From positions 149,643 through 213,642 of the forward strand of contig NZ_LMNG01000033.1 of the NCBI RefSeq assembly GCF_001423295.1: DNA of 64,000 nucleotides. Reading direction: 5' to 3'. A model generated the notes under the pieces. It was not told the DNA's origin, ran no database searches, and was given only the letters and a program-made list of their open reading frames with translations. Within the stretch, counting starts at the first letter, position 1; each line of letters starts with the position of its first letter. This document shows positions 22,329 to 30,195 of the stretch, one piece after another. The position numbers and the translations under genes are program-made. The DNA comes from Methylobacterium sp. Leaf112. GTDB taxonomy: Bacteria > Pseudomonadota > Alphaproteobacteria > Rhizobiales > Beijerinckiaceae.

Positions 22329-22808
22329 TCAACCGTCGGAACGTGCCTCGATGCCGGCCATGTCGACGTCCGACAGGCCGAAATGGTGCCCGATCTCGTG
22401 GACGAGGACATGGGTGACGAGGTGCCCGAGGGTTTCCTCGTGCTCGGCCCAATAATCGAGCAAGGGCCGACGGTAGAGCCAGATCTGGTTTGGCATCTGG
22501 CCGGTCGTGAAGTCGCCCGATTGCGCCAGTCCGATGCCCCGGAACAGGCCGAGCAGATCGAATTCGCTGGCGCAGTCCATCTCGATCAGAGTGTCGTCGT
22601 CGGGAAAGTCGTCGACATGGATGACGATCCCCGGGCAAAGGGCACGAAACGCAGCCGGGAGATCTACGAACGCCGCATGAGCGAGCGCTTCGATGTCGTC
22701 CAGGGACGGAGCATGACGTTCGGCCCAAGGCTCTTGCCGTGTATCCTCTTGCCGTGTGTCACCCTGCCGCGTGTCCTCCAGACTCTGGTCGTCCTGCAGG
22801 CCGCTCAC
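22329..22808 (-). CDS. Minimal zincin metallopeptidase family protein
   Basis: A 159-residue protein of the short MMP-like metallopeptidase family (zincin type). The zinc motif HEIGHHFGLSD lies near residue 137. Preceding parts include FDLLGLFRGIGL and MPNQIWLYRRPLLDYWAEHE, characteristic of this family. Zinc proteolysis is inferred from the motif; substrates are unknown. The N-terminus has a short tandem DTRQ repeat (DTRQGDTRQEDTRQE) not needed for the fold. The gene overlaps the upstream HAD nucleotidase by four bases (ATGA), so the two are probably translationally coupled. Confidence 0.85.
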   Translation of the reverse strand: MSGLQDDQSLEDTRQGDTRQEDTRQEPWAERHAPSLDDIEALAHAAFVDLPAAFRALCPGIVIHVDDFPDDDTLIEMDCASEFDLLGLFRGIGLAQSGDFTTGQMPNQIWLYRRPLLDYWAEHEETLGHLVTHVLVHEIGHHFGLSDVDMAGIEARSDG

Positions 22809-23533
22809 CGGATCACCGGTAGGACGCGGTGCGTGAGGAAGCCCGCGAGATCGCTCGTGATGTGGTCGATATGCGCTTGCTGCACCGCTTCCTGCTCGAA
22901 CGCCTCCCGGAACGGATCGAGGGTTCGGGGCACGACCAACACGGTCGCCATGCCGATCTCATGCGGCACTACGAGATTGCGGGCGATGTCCTCGAACAGA
23001 ACCGAACGGCGCGGATCGACCCCGTGGCGGAGGAGAAAACGCTCATAGGTTGAGCGTTCGGGTTTGGGCACGAAATCCGCGTCGGCGATATCGAACACGT
23101 CTTCGAAATGGTCGAGAATTCCGAGTTTTCGCGCCACGCTCTCGGCGTGCCGACGCGATCCATTGGTGAGGATGAGCTTGCGGCCGGGCAACTCGGCGAT
23201 GGCGGTCCCCAGGGCCGGGTCGAGGCTGATGCTCGAATGGTCGATGTCGTGAGCGAAATCGAGAAAATCGTGCGGATCGATGGCCGCCTCAATCATCAGC
23301 GCTTTTAGGGTGGTGCCATAGCGATGGTAGAAATACTTCTGCAGGGCACGCGCCGAGAGCCCATCGAGACCGTAGAGGCGCATGACGTAGAGGGTGATCC
23401 GCTCGTCCACCTGTGGCCAAACCCGTGCGTCGCTCGGGTAGAGCGTGTTGTCGAGATCGAACACCCAGGTGTCGACATGATCGAACCCACGGGATCGGAC
23501 GGAGGTGAAATGGTTTTCGCCGGGAAGGAACAA
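22805..23533 (-). CDS. HAD-family pyrimidine 5'-nucleotidase
   Basis: A 242-residue haloacid-dehalogenase-fold phosphatase of the SDT1/pyrimidine nucleotidase group. Motif I is WVFDLDNTLYPSD (nucleophile Asp), motif II LILTNGSRRHAE, and motifs III/IV VPKPERSTYERF plus SVLFEDIARNLVVP. These enzymes dephosphorylate nucleotides or related monophosphates in the cytoplasm. The first 15 residues, before DHVDTWVFDLD, may be a non-native extension. It overlaps the metallopeptidase downstream by four bases. A divergent promoter region separates it from the Sia-type operon. Confidence 0.88.
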   Translation of the reverse strand: MFLPGENHFTSVRSRGFDHVDTWVFDLDNTLYPSDARVWPQVDERITLYVMRLYGLDGLSARALQKYFYHRYGTTLKALMIEAAIDPHDFLDFAHDIDHSSISLDPALGTAIAELPGRKLILTNGSRRHAESVARKLGILDHFEDVFDIADADFVPKPERSTYERFLLRHGVDPRRSVLFEDIARNLVVPHEIGMATVLVVPRTLDPFREAFEQEAVQQAHIDHITSDLAGFLTHRVLPVIR

Positions 23534-23941
23534 GGCGCTTCGACTTAAGGGTTGGGCCGGATGATCCGGCCGGGACGGCTAAGATGGGGCATGGCGCCGA
23601 AATTGGAAGCGCCAAGGTTCGCCAATGGCCCGAATGGTGCATTGCGGTCTGATATGGGACAGGGCCATTGTTCACCCTGGAATCTATCGAAGCCTCGTAC
23701 GTCGAGTTTGTCTTCGACTTGCGCATTCGCGCGCCAAGGATGCTGTTTATTTCGTCACCACCTTCCTGTATTCGCTCATGGACACGAAGACCAAACCCCT
23801 GTCTAGCGTTTGTCGATCCGGCGCAAATGGGTAGGCTTGGCGCTGTTTTTAAACATTCATATACGACCCCAGTCTTAGGTTGGGTTCAGCCCGTCTCACG
23901 ACGATCCCAATCGACACGTCGAACCCTTTGGGAGGGATGCA
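23534..23941. other. 408-base divergent intergenic region
   Basis: Lies between the HAD nucleotidase (minus) and the siaB-like gene (plus). It is the least GC-rich stretch of the window, with runs such as GGCGCTGTTTTTAAACATTC. It holds a perfect 8-bp palindrome GGCCGGAT-G-ATCCGGCC at its left end. Open frames inside have low GC at third positions and no ribosome site, so I see no gene. It must contain promoters for both flanking units; I could not define a clear -35/-10 or EcfG-type box. Confidence 0.5.
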
Positions 23942-24493
23942 TTGCTCGCCCAAGATTTTCGGAGCTTCTTCAACGCGTCGCGACGTGAGGGCGTGATCCT
24001 GTCGTTCGGCGGTGATCTCTCGGAGAACGTTCTTTTTTCCCTCGGGGAAGTGCTGAAATTGCGCATGGGCCAGGATGCGACGCATTCGAGTGTCACGAAG
24101 CGCGTCTTCGGTATCTTCGTCGAGCAGGCGCAGAACATCATCCGCTACTCGGCCGACAAGGTCGCCGAGCCAACGGGTTCCCGCGGTCTGATCAGCGCCG
24201 GCATGATCGTCGTCGGGGTCGCTGGCGAGCGGTTCTACGTGGTGTGCGGCAACGAGGTCCCGGACGGCGATGTCCCGACCCTGCGCGCGCGCCTCGATCA
24301 CTTGACCACGATGACAGGTGACGAGTTGAAGGCGTTCTACCGTGAGAAACTCCGTCAGCCGCCCGACGAGGGAAGCCTCGGCGGTAGTATCGGCCTCATC
24401 GAGATCGCCCGCCGGTCGAGCGCGCCCGTCGAGTACGATTTCCAGGAACTCGGCGATGGGCGGAGCTTCTTCTGCCTCAAAGCCTACATCTGA
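23942..24493 (+). CDS. siaB: SiaB-type protein kinase (DUF6272)
   Basis: A 183-residue protein beginning MLAQDFRSFFNASRREGVIL from a TTG codon. GGGAGGG stands just before it, while the nearby ATG at 23937 is out of frame. The sequence matches the SiaB family, a histidine-kinase-like ATPase fold that phosphorylates SiaC on a serine or threonine. Landmarks are FVEQAQNIIRYSADK, AGMIVVGVAGERFYVVCGNEV and GGSIGLIEIARRSSAP. In Pseudomonas aeruginosa SiaB opposes SiaA to set diguanylate cyclase SiaD activity (known). First gene of the four-gene operon, 14 bases before siaC. The match is by family pattern only. Confidence 0.72.
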   Translation: MLAQDFRSFFNASRREGVILSFGGDLSENVLFSLGEVLKLRMGQDATHSSVTKRVFGIFVEQAQNIIRYSADKVAEPTGSRGLISAGMIVVGVAGERFYVVCGNEVPDGDVPTLRARLDHLTTMTGDELKAFYREKLRQPPDEGSLGGSIGLIEIARRSSAPVEYDFQELGDGRSFFCLKAYI

Positions 24494-24507
24494 ACGGCGC
24501 CGGACCG

Positions 24508-24894
24508 ATGGATACCATCAGCCTTCCCGCGACCGAGCGGTCGCCGCGCATCGATTTCGATTTCGGGCGCGGCCACCTCGCCTTGCGCGGCGAATCCTAT
24601 CCCGAGGACGCCGCGGCGTTCTACGGACCGCTTCTTCAGGCCCTCCGGGGATATCTCGCCGAGGCCGCCACCGATCCCATCGTGTTCGAAGTCGGGCTTG
24701 CTTACTTCAATTCCTCGAGTGCCAAGGCGCTCATGAATCTGTTCATGCCCCTGGAGGATGCCGCCGCCGAGGGTCGGCCGGTGACGATCCGCTGGTTCTA
24801 CGCCGATGGCGACGAGACAATCGCGGAAGCCGGTGAGGATTTCGCCGCCGATTTCTCCCATGCCCGCTTCGAGATGGTCGAGGAGTTCGCATGA
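24508..24894 (+). CDS. siaC: SiaC-type regulatory phosphoprotein (DUF1987)
   Basis: A 128-residue single-domain protein starting MDTISLPATERSPRIDFDFG. The segment LAYFNSSSAKALMNLF (65-80) carries the serines 69-71 that align with the phospho-site region of SiaC (Thr68 in Pseudomonas). Such proteins are phosphorylated by SiaB and dephosphorylated by SiaA; in the unphosphorylated form SiaC activates the diguanylate cyclase SiaD (family knowledge). The acidic tail DETIAEAGEDFAADF precedes the stop. The stop overlaps the siaD start by four bases (ATGA). Confidence 0.78.
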   Translation: MDTISLPATERSPRIDFDFGRGHLALRGESYPEDAAAFYGPLLQALRGYLAEAATDPIVFEVGLAYFNSSSAKALMNLFMPLEDAAAEGRPVTIRWFYADGDETIAEAGEDFAADFSHARFEMVEEFA

Positions 24895-25775
24895 CGCCGG
24901 TGCCCAAGGCCGCGCCCCGTGCCGCCACGGCCCGCCCCGCGAGCGACGCCTTCAGCCTCTACGATGCCGAGGAAGCCGTGATCCGGCAAGCTGAGACGAT
25001 GCTGGCTGGGCTTTCCGATGCCGCCGCCGGCGTCAACGCCTTGGCGGAAGCGTACCGCCGCGGCTACCGCGAGCAGCAACGCCTCGTCCGCATGAGCGAC
25101 CGGATGCAACTCGATTTGCAGAAGGCCAATCACTGCCTCGCCGAGCAGCGTCGCGATCTCCAGGCGCTCAACGAAGCGCTCTCCAGGGAGATCGAACACC
25201 GCTCGCGCCTCGAAGCCGAACTGCGCCGCCTCGCCGACACCGACGACCTGACGGGTGCCCTGGCCCGGCGGCGCTTCATGGAGATGAGCGTCCGCGCGTG
25301 GCAGCGCCATGCGACCGACGGCACGCCGATCACCGTCATGATGCTCGATCTCGACCGCTTCAAGCTCGTGAACGACAGCTTTGGGCACGCCGCCGGTGAT
25401 GCGGCTCTCGTCGCTTGTGTGGCGGCCTGCCTGGCGAACCTGCGTCCACACGATATCATCGGCCGCACCGGCGGCGAGGAGTTCGCCGTTCTGCTTCCGA
25501 ACACCGCCCTCGACGCGGCCCTGGCGATCGCCGAACGTCTGCGGGTCGCGGTCGCATCGGCCGCGATCGAGACGCCGGGCGGGACCGTCATCCTGTCCGT
25601 CAGCATCGGCGTCGCCGAGGCCCGACCCGGTGAATCCCTCGAAGCCGCCATGCAGCGCGCGGACGCCGCCCTCTATACGGCCAAGGACAGCGGACGCGAT
25701 CGTGTGCGCAGTGCCCCCGATGCATTGGGCTCCGCCCCCGGTCGACCGATCCGCATGACCCCCGAGGGCCCATGA
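24891..25775 (+). CDS. siaD: SiaD-type diguanylate cyclase (GGDEF)
   Basis: A 294-residue GGDEF protein that makes c-di-GMP from GTP. An N-terminal helical region (DAEEAVIRQAETMLAGLS) and a coiled coil (about 70-115, LQKANHCLAEQRRDLQALNE) lead to the catalytic domain DTDDLTGALARRRFMEM. The active loop is GGEEF at 194-198. The product-inhibition I-site RPHD (185-188) is placed exactly five residues before it, so feedback control is likely. No membrane segment. Coiled-coil dimerisation and SiaC binding fit the known SiaD mechanism. It overlaps both neighbours by ATGA. Confidence 0.88.
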   Translation: MTPVPKAAPRAATARPASDAFSLYDAEEAVIRQAETMLAGLSDAAAGVNALAEAYRRGYREQQRLVRMSDRMQLDLQKANHCLAEQRRDLQALNEALSREIEHRSRLEAELRRLADTDDLTGALARRRFMEMSVRAWQRHATDGTPITVMMLDLDRFKLVNDSFGHAAGDAALVACVAACLANLRPHDIIGRTGGEEFAVLLPNTALDAALAIAERLRVAVASAAIETPGGTVILSVSIGVAEARPGESLEAAMQRADAALYTAKDSGRDRVRSAPDALGSAPGRPIRMTPEGP

Positions 25776-27466
25776 TTCCCGAGGGCATGCCGAGCGCCGA
25801 AGCTGCGCCGGTTCGGCGCGGCGGTTCCCTGCGGGGTGCCGGCCCACGCCGTAGCAGCGACTTCCTCGAAGCCGCCGGGTTCACCGATATGCCGCTGGCC
25901 GAAAGCGCCGCCGGCCCGACCATGAGGCCCGGATCCCTGCGCGGGTCTGCCCGAGGGCGCGACCTCGATAGTCTCGCCCATACCCTGTTCCTGCGGATCT
26001 ACCCGGTCATCGCCGTCGTCGTCCTGGTGACGCAGATCGGCATCGCCTGGGTGAACTACAGCGACCAGATCCGGCTCTACACCGAGCGGGCAAAGTTGCT
26101 CGCCGCCCTGACCGCAAGTGCCGTCGCTCGGCCAGATTGGAGTACCCGGCCCGAGATCTACCGGCATCAGGTCCAGGCCCTAACCCTGGATCCGGCGTTC
26201 CGGGCGGTGGTTCTGCGCAATGCCGCGGGGGCCGTGGTCATGTCGCTGGGTGACATGCCGCGTGGTCGGTCCTGGGACATGGTCGTCGAGCAGGCTGATC
26301 TCTCCCTCCCATCCGAGACCAAACCCGTTGGACACCTCACCCTGGCCATCTCGGCCGAGGCGTTGCGCGGCAACGCCGAAAAGCAGGCGATTCTGGCCCT
26401 CGTGACCAGTCTCATCCTGATGCTCGCCTTCGTGTTGACCCTCCACGCCAATGTACGGGCGCACGTTCTAGCACCCCTCAAGCGCCTGCTCCTCGCCATG
26501 CGCGAGGTCGAGCACAAGAACTGGGTCACCGTCGAATCCGGTGCCCGTTTCAGGGCCAGCAACGAAATCGACGTGATCTCTCAGGCGTTCAACCGCATGG
26601 TCGAGGGTCTGCGAACGGGCGACGAAGCGAAGCGGCTGCTACAGGAACTCGAGACGGCGCATGCCAAGCTCGCCGAGGCCAACGGCCTCGTCATGGAGAG
26701 TATCGGCTACGCACGACGCATCCAGAGTTCGGTTTTGCCCGACCGCGCGGCGCTCGTGAGCACCGGCCTCGAGGTCGGGGTCCTGTGGGAACCGCTTCAC
26801 GTCGTCGGCGGCGACTACTTTTGGCTCGAGAACATCGACGGGCTCGGCATCATCGTGGTGGCGGATTGTACCGGTCACGGCGTCCCGGGAGCCTTCCTCA
26901 CCCTCATCGTCGCCACGGCCCTCGACCGCATCCTGCACGAGCGGCGCCTGCGCGACCCCGTCGAGGTGCTGCGTGCCCTCGACTCCATGGTCCGGGTGCA
27001 ATTGCGCCAGGACGGTCGGGGCGCGGTTTCCGATGACGGCCTCGATTGCGGGATTTGCATCTGGGATCGGCAAACCGCGACCCTGCGCTTCGCCGGGGCC
27101 GGCCTCTCCCTCACGAGTGTCACGGATGGGACCGTCACGCGCATCCGCGGCGCGAAGAACGGCCTCGGCTATCCTCGGCGGGCAGGGGAAATCTTTGCGG
27201 TGGACGAGATCGTCGTCCAGACCTCGGCGGAGACGACGTTCTACCTCATGACCGACGGGATCACCGACCAGATGGGCGGAGAGCGGCGTCGACTGCTCGG
27301 TCATCGTGGGGTCGCCGACATCCTCATGGCGCGATCGCATGACGGCCTCGGCGATCAGGTTGCGGCGCTGCAGCAGGCCCTTGCCGATTACCGTGGCAGC
27401 GAAGCGCGCCGGGACGACATGACTCTGGTGGCGTTTCGACCGATCCCGCAATCGCTGCCCGCGTGA
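25772..27466 (+). CDS. siaA: SiaA-type membrane PP2C phosphatase
   Basis: A 564-residue membrane signal protein. The order is a variable proline/arginine-rich N-terminus and a helix LFLRIYPVIAVVVLVTQIG. A periplasmic sensor stretch of about 120 residues follows, then a second helix ILALVTSLILMLAFVLTLH, a HAMP-like linker, a short coiled coil, and a SpoIIE/PP2C phosphatase domain. Metal sites are visible in VVGGDYFWLE, VADCTGHGVPGAFLT, YLMTDGITDQMGG and RRDDMTLVAF. In Pseudomonas SiaA dephosphorylates SiaC. Here the gene is last in the operon rather than first. A strong bidirectional hairpin follows. Confidence 0.85.
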   Translation: MIPEGMPSAEAAPVRRGGSLRGAGPRRSSDFLEAAGFTDMPLAESAAGPTMRPGSLRGSARGRDLDSLAHTLFLRIYPVIAVVVLVTQIGIAWVNYSDQIRLYTERAKLLAALTASAVARPDWSTRPEIYRHQVQALTLDPAFRAVVLRNAAGAVVMSLGDMPRGRSWDMVVEQADLSLPSETKPVGHLTLAISAEALRGNAEKQAILALVTSLILMLAFVLTLHANVRAHVLAPLKRLLLAMREVEHKNWVTVESGARFRASNEIDVISQAFNRMVEGLRTGDEAKRLLQELETAHAKLAEANGLVMESIGYARRIQSSVLPDRAALVSTGLEVGVLWEPLHVVGGDYFWLENIDGLGIIVVADCTGHGVPGAFLTLIVATALDRILHERRLRDPVEVLRALDSMVRVQLRQDGRGAVSDDGLDCGICIWDRQTATLRFAGAGLSLTSVTDGTVTRIRGAKNGLGYPRRAGEIFAVDEIVVQTSAETTFYLMTDGITDQMGGERRRLLGHRGVADILMARSHDGLGDQVAALQQALADYRGSEARRDDMTLVAFRPIPQSLPA

Positions 27467-27476
27467 CCGCCCTCCT

Positions 27477-27504
27477 CCCGGTTCGCCCTGCCGGGCGAAC
27501 CGGG
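27477..27504. terminator. Bidirectional terminator between siaA and argB
   Basis: CCCGGTTCGCCC and GGGCGAACCGGG form a perfect 12-bp stem with a TGCC loop, between two convergent stop codons (siaA ends 27466, argB ends 27513). Very stable, though without T-runs. Confidence 0.7.
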
Positions 27505-27512
27505 TCACGGTG

Positions 27513-28409
27513 TCAGCTCCGGCGGATCAGGGTCCCGGCACCGTAATCGGTGAACAGTTCCAAGAGCACGGCGTGGCTGACCTTGCCATCGAGGATGACG
27601 ACCGCCTCGACGCCCTGCTCCAGGGCGTAGATACAGGTCTCGACCTTCGGGATCATGCCGCCCGTGATGGTGCCGTCGGCGATGAGCCGGCGGCAATCCT
27701 CCAGAGTGAGTTCGGGGATCAGCTTCTTGTCCTTGTCGAGGACGCCCGGTACGTCGGTGAGCAGCAGCAGGCGCTTGGCCCGCAGCGCCCCCGCGATGGC
27801 GCCCGCGAAGGTGTCGGCGTTGACGTTGTAGGTCTGTCCGTCGGCGCCGAAGGCCACAGGGGCGAGGACCGGGATGAGTTCGGCCTTGAGCACCGCATCG
27901 AGGACGCCGCGCTCGACGTGATCCGGTTCGCCGACGAGGCCGAGATCGACCTCTTGCTCGGTCTGGCTCTCGGGATCGATGATGGTGCGTGTGGCCTTCT
28001 TGGCCCGCACCATATTGCCGTCCTTGCCGCACAGGCCGATGGCCCGTCCGCCCTCGGCCGAGATCCAGCCGACGATCTGTTTGTTGATGGAGCCGGCCAG
28101 GACCATCTCGACCACCTCGACGGTGGCTTCGTCGGTGACCCGCAAGCCGCCCTTGAACTCCGACTCGATGCCGAGCCGCCCGAGCATCCGGCCGATCTGC
28201 GGGCCGCCGCCGTGGACCACGATGGGCTTGAGGCCGGACTGCTCCAAGAGCACGATGTCCTCGGCGAAATCCTCCGCCGCGGCACGGTCGCCCATGGCGT
28301 GGCCGCCATACTTGATGACCACGATCTCCTGGTCGTAGCGCTGCATATGCGGCAGGGCCTGAACCAGGACTTCGGCACGCACGTGCACGTTCGGCAACGG
28401 GTCTTTCAT
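27513..28409 (-). CDS. argB: Acetylglutamate kinase
   Basis: A 298-residue enzyme that phosphorylates N-acetylglutamate in arginine biosynthesis. Start MKDPLPNVHVRAEVL. Landmarks are VVIKYGGHAMGDRA (ATP-phosphate loop), VVHGGGPQIGRML, YNVNADTFAGAIAGALRAKR, and LLLTDVPGVLDKDKK near the C-terminal nucleotide site. Length fits the arginine-sensitive or insensitive bacterial form; the N-terminal helix associated with arginine feedback is present in outline only. An upstream extension to 28520 adds arginine-rich residues and is rejected. A ClpP-like gene lies upstream on the same strand. Confidence 0.97.
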   Translation of the reverse strand: MKDPLPNVHVRAEVLVQALPHMQRYDQEIVVIKYGGHAMGDRAAAEDFAEDIVLLEQSGLKPIVVHGGGPQIGRMLGRLGIESEFKGGLRVTDEATVEVVEMVLAGSINKQIVGWISAEGGRAIGLCGKDGNMVRAKKATRTIIDPESQTEQEVDLGLVGEPDHVERGVLDAVLKAELIPVLAPVAFGADGQTYNVNADTFAGAIAGALRAKRLLLLTDVPGVLDKDKKLIPELTLEDCRRLIADGTITGGMIPKVETCIYALEQGVEAVVILDGKVSHAVLLELFTDYGAGTLIRRS

Positions 28410-28551
28410 CGTGGGGCTCGTTCCTCGATGCGTGCCGGGCGGTCGTGCACGGCGCCGGGCTTCTACCGCAGGCATGTGACCCTGCGAAGCAGGCAGCGGG
28501 CAATTTTTACGCCCAGCCACGCGGCAGCGGGCGCAACCGCCGGTCTGTCCG

Positions 28552-29121
28552 TCAGATGACGGCCTCGATCAGGCCGAGGCCGCGGGCCTCTTCGGCCTCG
28601 ATGTACCAGTTCGAGGGGGCGCGGGTCAGCACTTCGTCGAGGCTCACCGTCGATCCCGCGACGAGGTTGGCGAACCCTTCGTTCTGGATCTCGATGGAGC
28701 ATTCGAGTTCGTGCAGGGCCGCCGTCACCGTGGCGATGCAGGTGGTGAGCGGACCGTCGATGTGCAGCTTCTTCGAGATCTTGCGCTCGTGGATCATCAG
28801 GCGGGTGCCGCGCGTCAGGTAGCGGTTGGAGCGGGCGAAGAAGCTCATGAAGGTGGTGCCGGCCGAGTAGATCGCTGCTTTTCCGAGAAAGACGATCCGC
28901 CGGTGCGGATCGACCTCGCTGGCGAAGCGGATGTCCTCGCCCATCATCCGAGCCACTTCCGGATCACCGCCGAGGGTCGAGAGTTCGACCACGACGAAAT
29001 CCTGATCCGACGCCGCATCGAACTGCTGGCGGAAATCCTTGTACATCGACTGGTCCACGGGACCGGAGAGCAGGATGGCGGGAGCCTTGAAGGCCGAGGC
29101 GGGAAGCGGCGTCGTGTCCAT
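28552..29121 (-). CDS. ClpP-like serine protease family protein, divergent
   Basis: A 189-residue ClpP/crotonase-fold protein starting MDTTPLPASAFKAPAILLSG after AAGGA. The core shows ELSTLGGDPEVARMMG (the glycine-rich strand), GKAAIYSAGTTFMS with a serine at the nucleophile position, and RLMIHERKISKKLH for the histidine. Where ClpP has RDNFM, this protein reads PSNWYI, so the catalytic aspartate aligns to asparagine. Authentic ClpP is elsewhere in this window and no AAA+ partner gene is adjacent. It may be a non-classical or inactive ClpP relative. It sits upstream of argB on the same strand. Confidence 0.75.
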   Translation of the reverse strand: MDTTPLPASAFKAPAILLSGPVDQSMYKDFRQQFDAASDQDFVVVELSTLGGDPEVARMMGEDIRFASEVDPHRRIVFLGKAAIYSAGTTFMSFFARSNRYLTRGTRLMIHERKISKKLHIDGPLTTCIATVTAALHELECSIEIQNEGFANLVAGSTVSLDEVLTRAPSNWYIEAEEARGLGLIEAVI

Positions 29122-29397
29122 GGTGTCCTTCGGGGGAAACGTCATCGGCCGCGTCCGGGAAGGCGTCGCGGGACCGGCTTGTGAGACGCTCACCGTCCCC
29201 CTGGAGTTCCGCGCTCCGATGCGACGACGGGCCGATCTTCATCTGCGGGTGCGACCGCATGCTGAAACACAATCCATCGGACACTCCCGGAAGCGTGATG
29301 ATTGGAGGGAACTGATTTCCGCCGGAGGCACCGGGCCTTTAACGTCCGCTTAACTTTGAATCGTGATCCTGGGTCCCGTCGATCAGGGACTAAGCCG

Positions 29398-29607
29398 TTG
29401 TCCAACTCCGATTCTTTCACCCCCCGCCAGACCCTGACGAATCCGGGCCTGCTTGCCAGCGCGCTGCACCGGATCGGCACCGAGGCCGCCTCGACGGCCG
29501 AGGTCTGGCGCCGTCTCACCGAGCATTACATCGTCGATCTCGACGCCGTGGCGGCGCTGCTGCCGCGCGCCGAGCCCGAGCCTCTCTGGCTTCAGGGCCG
29601 GGACTGA
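29398..29607 (+). CDS. Small hypothetical protein, 69 residues
   Basis: A short open frame with strongly GC-biased third positions. The likely start is TTG 29398 (SNSDSFTPRQTLTNPGLLAS follows), with a weak AGGGAC site before it. The middle part EVWRRLTEHYIVDLDAVAAL is alpha-helical and amphipathic. No signal, membrane segment or known domain. The upstream in-frame ATG at 29302 gives 32 extra residues rich in arginine and is less likely. It could be a DNA- or protein-binding small helix protein; this is a guess, and the gene itself is only moderately supported. Confidence 0.4.
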   Translation: MSNSDSFTPRQTLTNPGLLASALHRIGTEAASTAEVWRRLTEHYIVDLDAVAALLPRAEPEPLWLQGRD

Positions 29608-29809
29608 GGGTGGCCCAAGCGTCACACACGGGCGCGATGCGTCTCGAGAATCCGCCCCTGGCATACGGTGTGCGTGGGGAGGATGGACACCAAGACCAAT
29701 AACCCGAAACCAGATCTTCGAGGAACGCCCCAGACAACAATCACGCGGCCGCTCGAACGCCAGAGCCACTCCGCGGACCTTCTTCGCCATCTCGAACAAG
29801 AGGTCCGTC

Positions 29810-30085
29810 ATGTCCGAATTGCTGTCCGTCGCCCTCGTCTGCATGCAAACCATGCTGGTTCAGAACTGCTCCCGCCAAACAGCCCTCGACGTGATCATCG
29901 CGCCCGCGAGAACACCGATGGAATGCCTGATCCACGGACAGGCCATGGCGGCGTCGGCCGGGTTGCCCGGAGGCGACGATCGCTACCTCAAGATCACCTG
30001 CGAGCGCCGCCACGCCGATCTGCGCCATCTGAGGCGCGCCGGCTACGCGGCAGCCGTTGTCCTGGTCCCCCGCGACGCCATCTGA
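29810..30085 (+). CDS. Small four-cysteine protein, 91 residues
   Basis: Starts MSELLSVALVCMQTMLVQNC with AGAGG upstream. Cysteines are at 11, 20, 39 and 64. A segment TALDVIIAPARTP parallels ALDVADAR in the gene at 19556. The C-terminal part continues as DLRHLRRAGYAAAVVLVPRDA, with about 25 residues beyond the last cysteine. Family and function unknown. No neighbours on the same strand downstream until clpB; the MOSC gene is convergent. Good codon use supports expression. See findings for the paralogue comparison. Confidence 0.6.
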   Translation: MSELLSVALVCMQTMLVQNCSRQTALDVIIAPARTPMECLIHGQAMAASAGLPGGDDRYLKITCERRHADLRHLRRAGYAAAVVLVPRDAI

Positions 30086-30195
30086 AGCCGAAGGGGCCGA
30101 TCGCGAACCCGGTCGATCCCCACTTCGTCGCATCACTCGCAGCACGACTGCTCCGTCGACGCACGGTTTCGGTTGGCGTCGGACGGTCGGCCTAC

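Noticed and set aside
23668..23988. Short plus-strand open frame before siaB
   Set aside because: Low GC at third codon positions, no ribosome site, overlaps the start of siaB in another frame.
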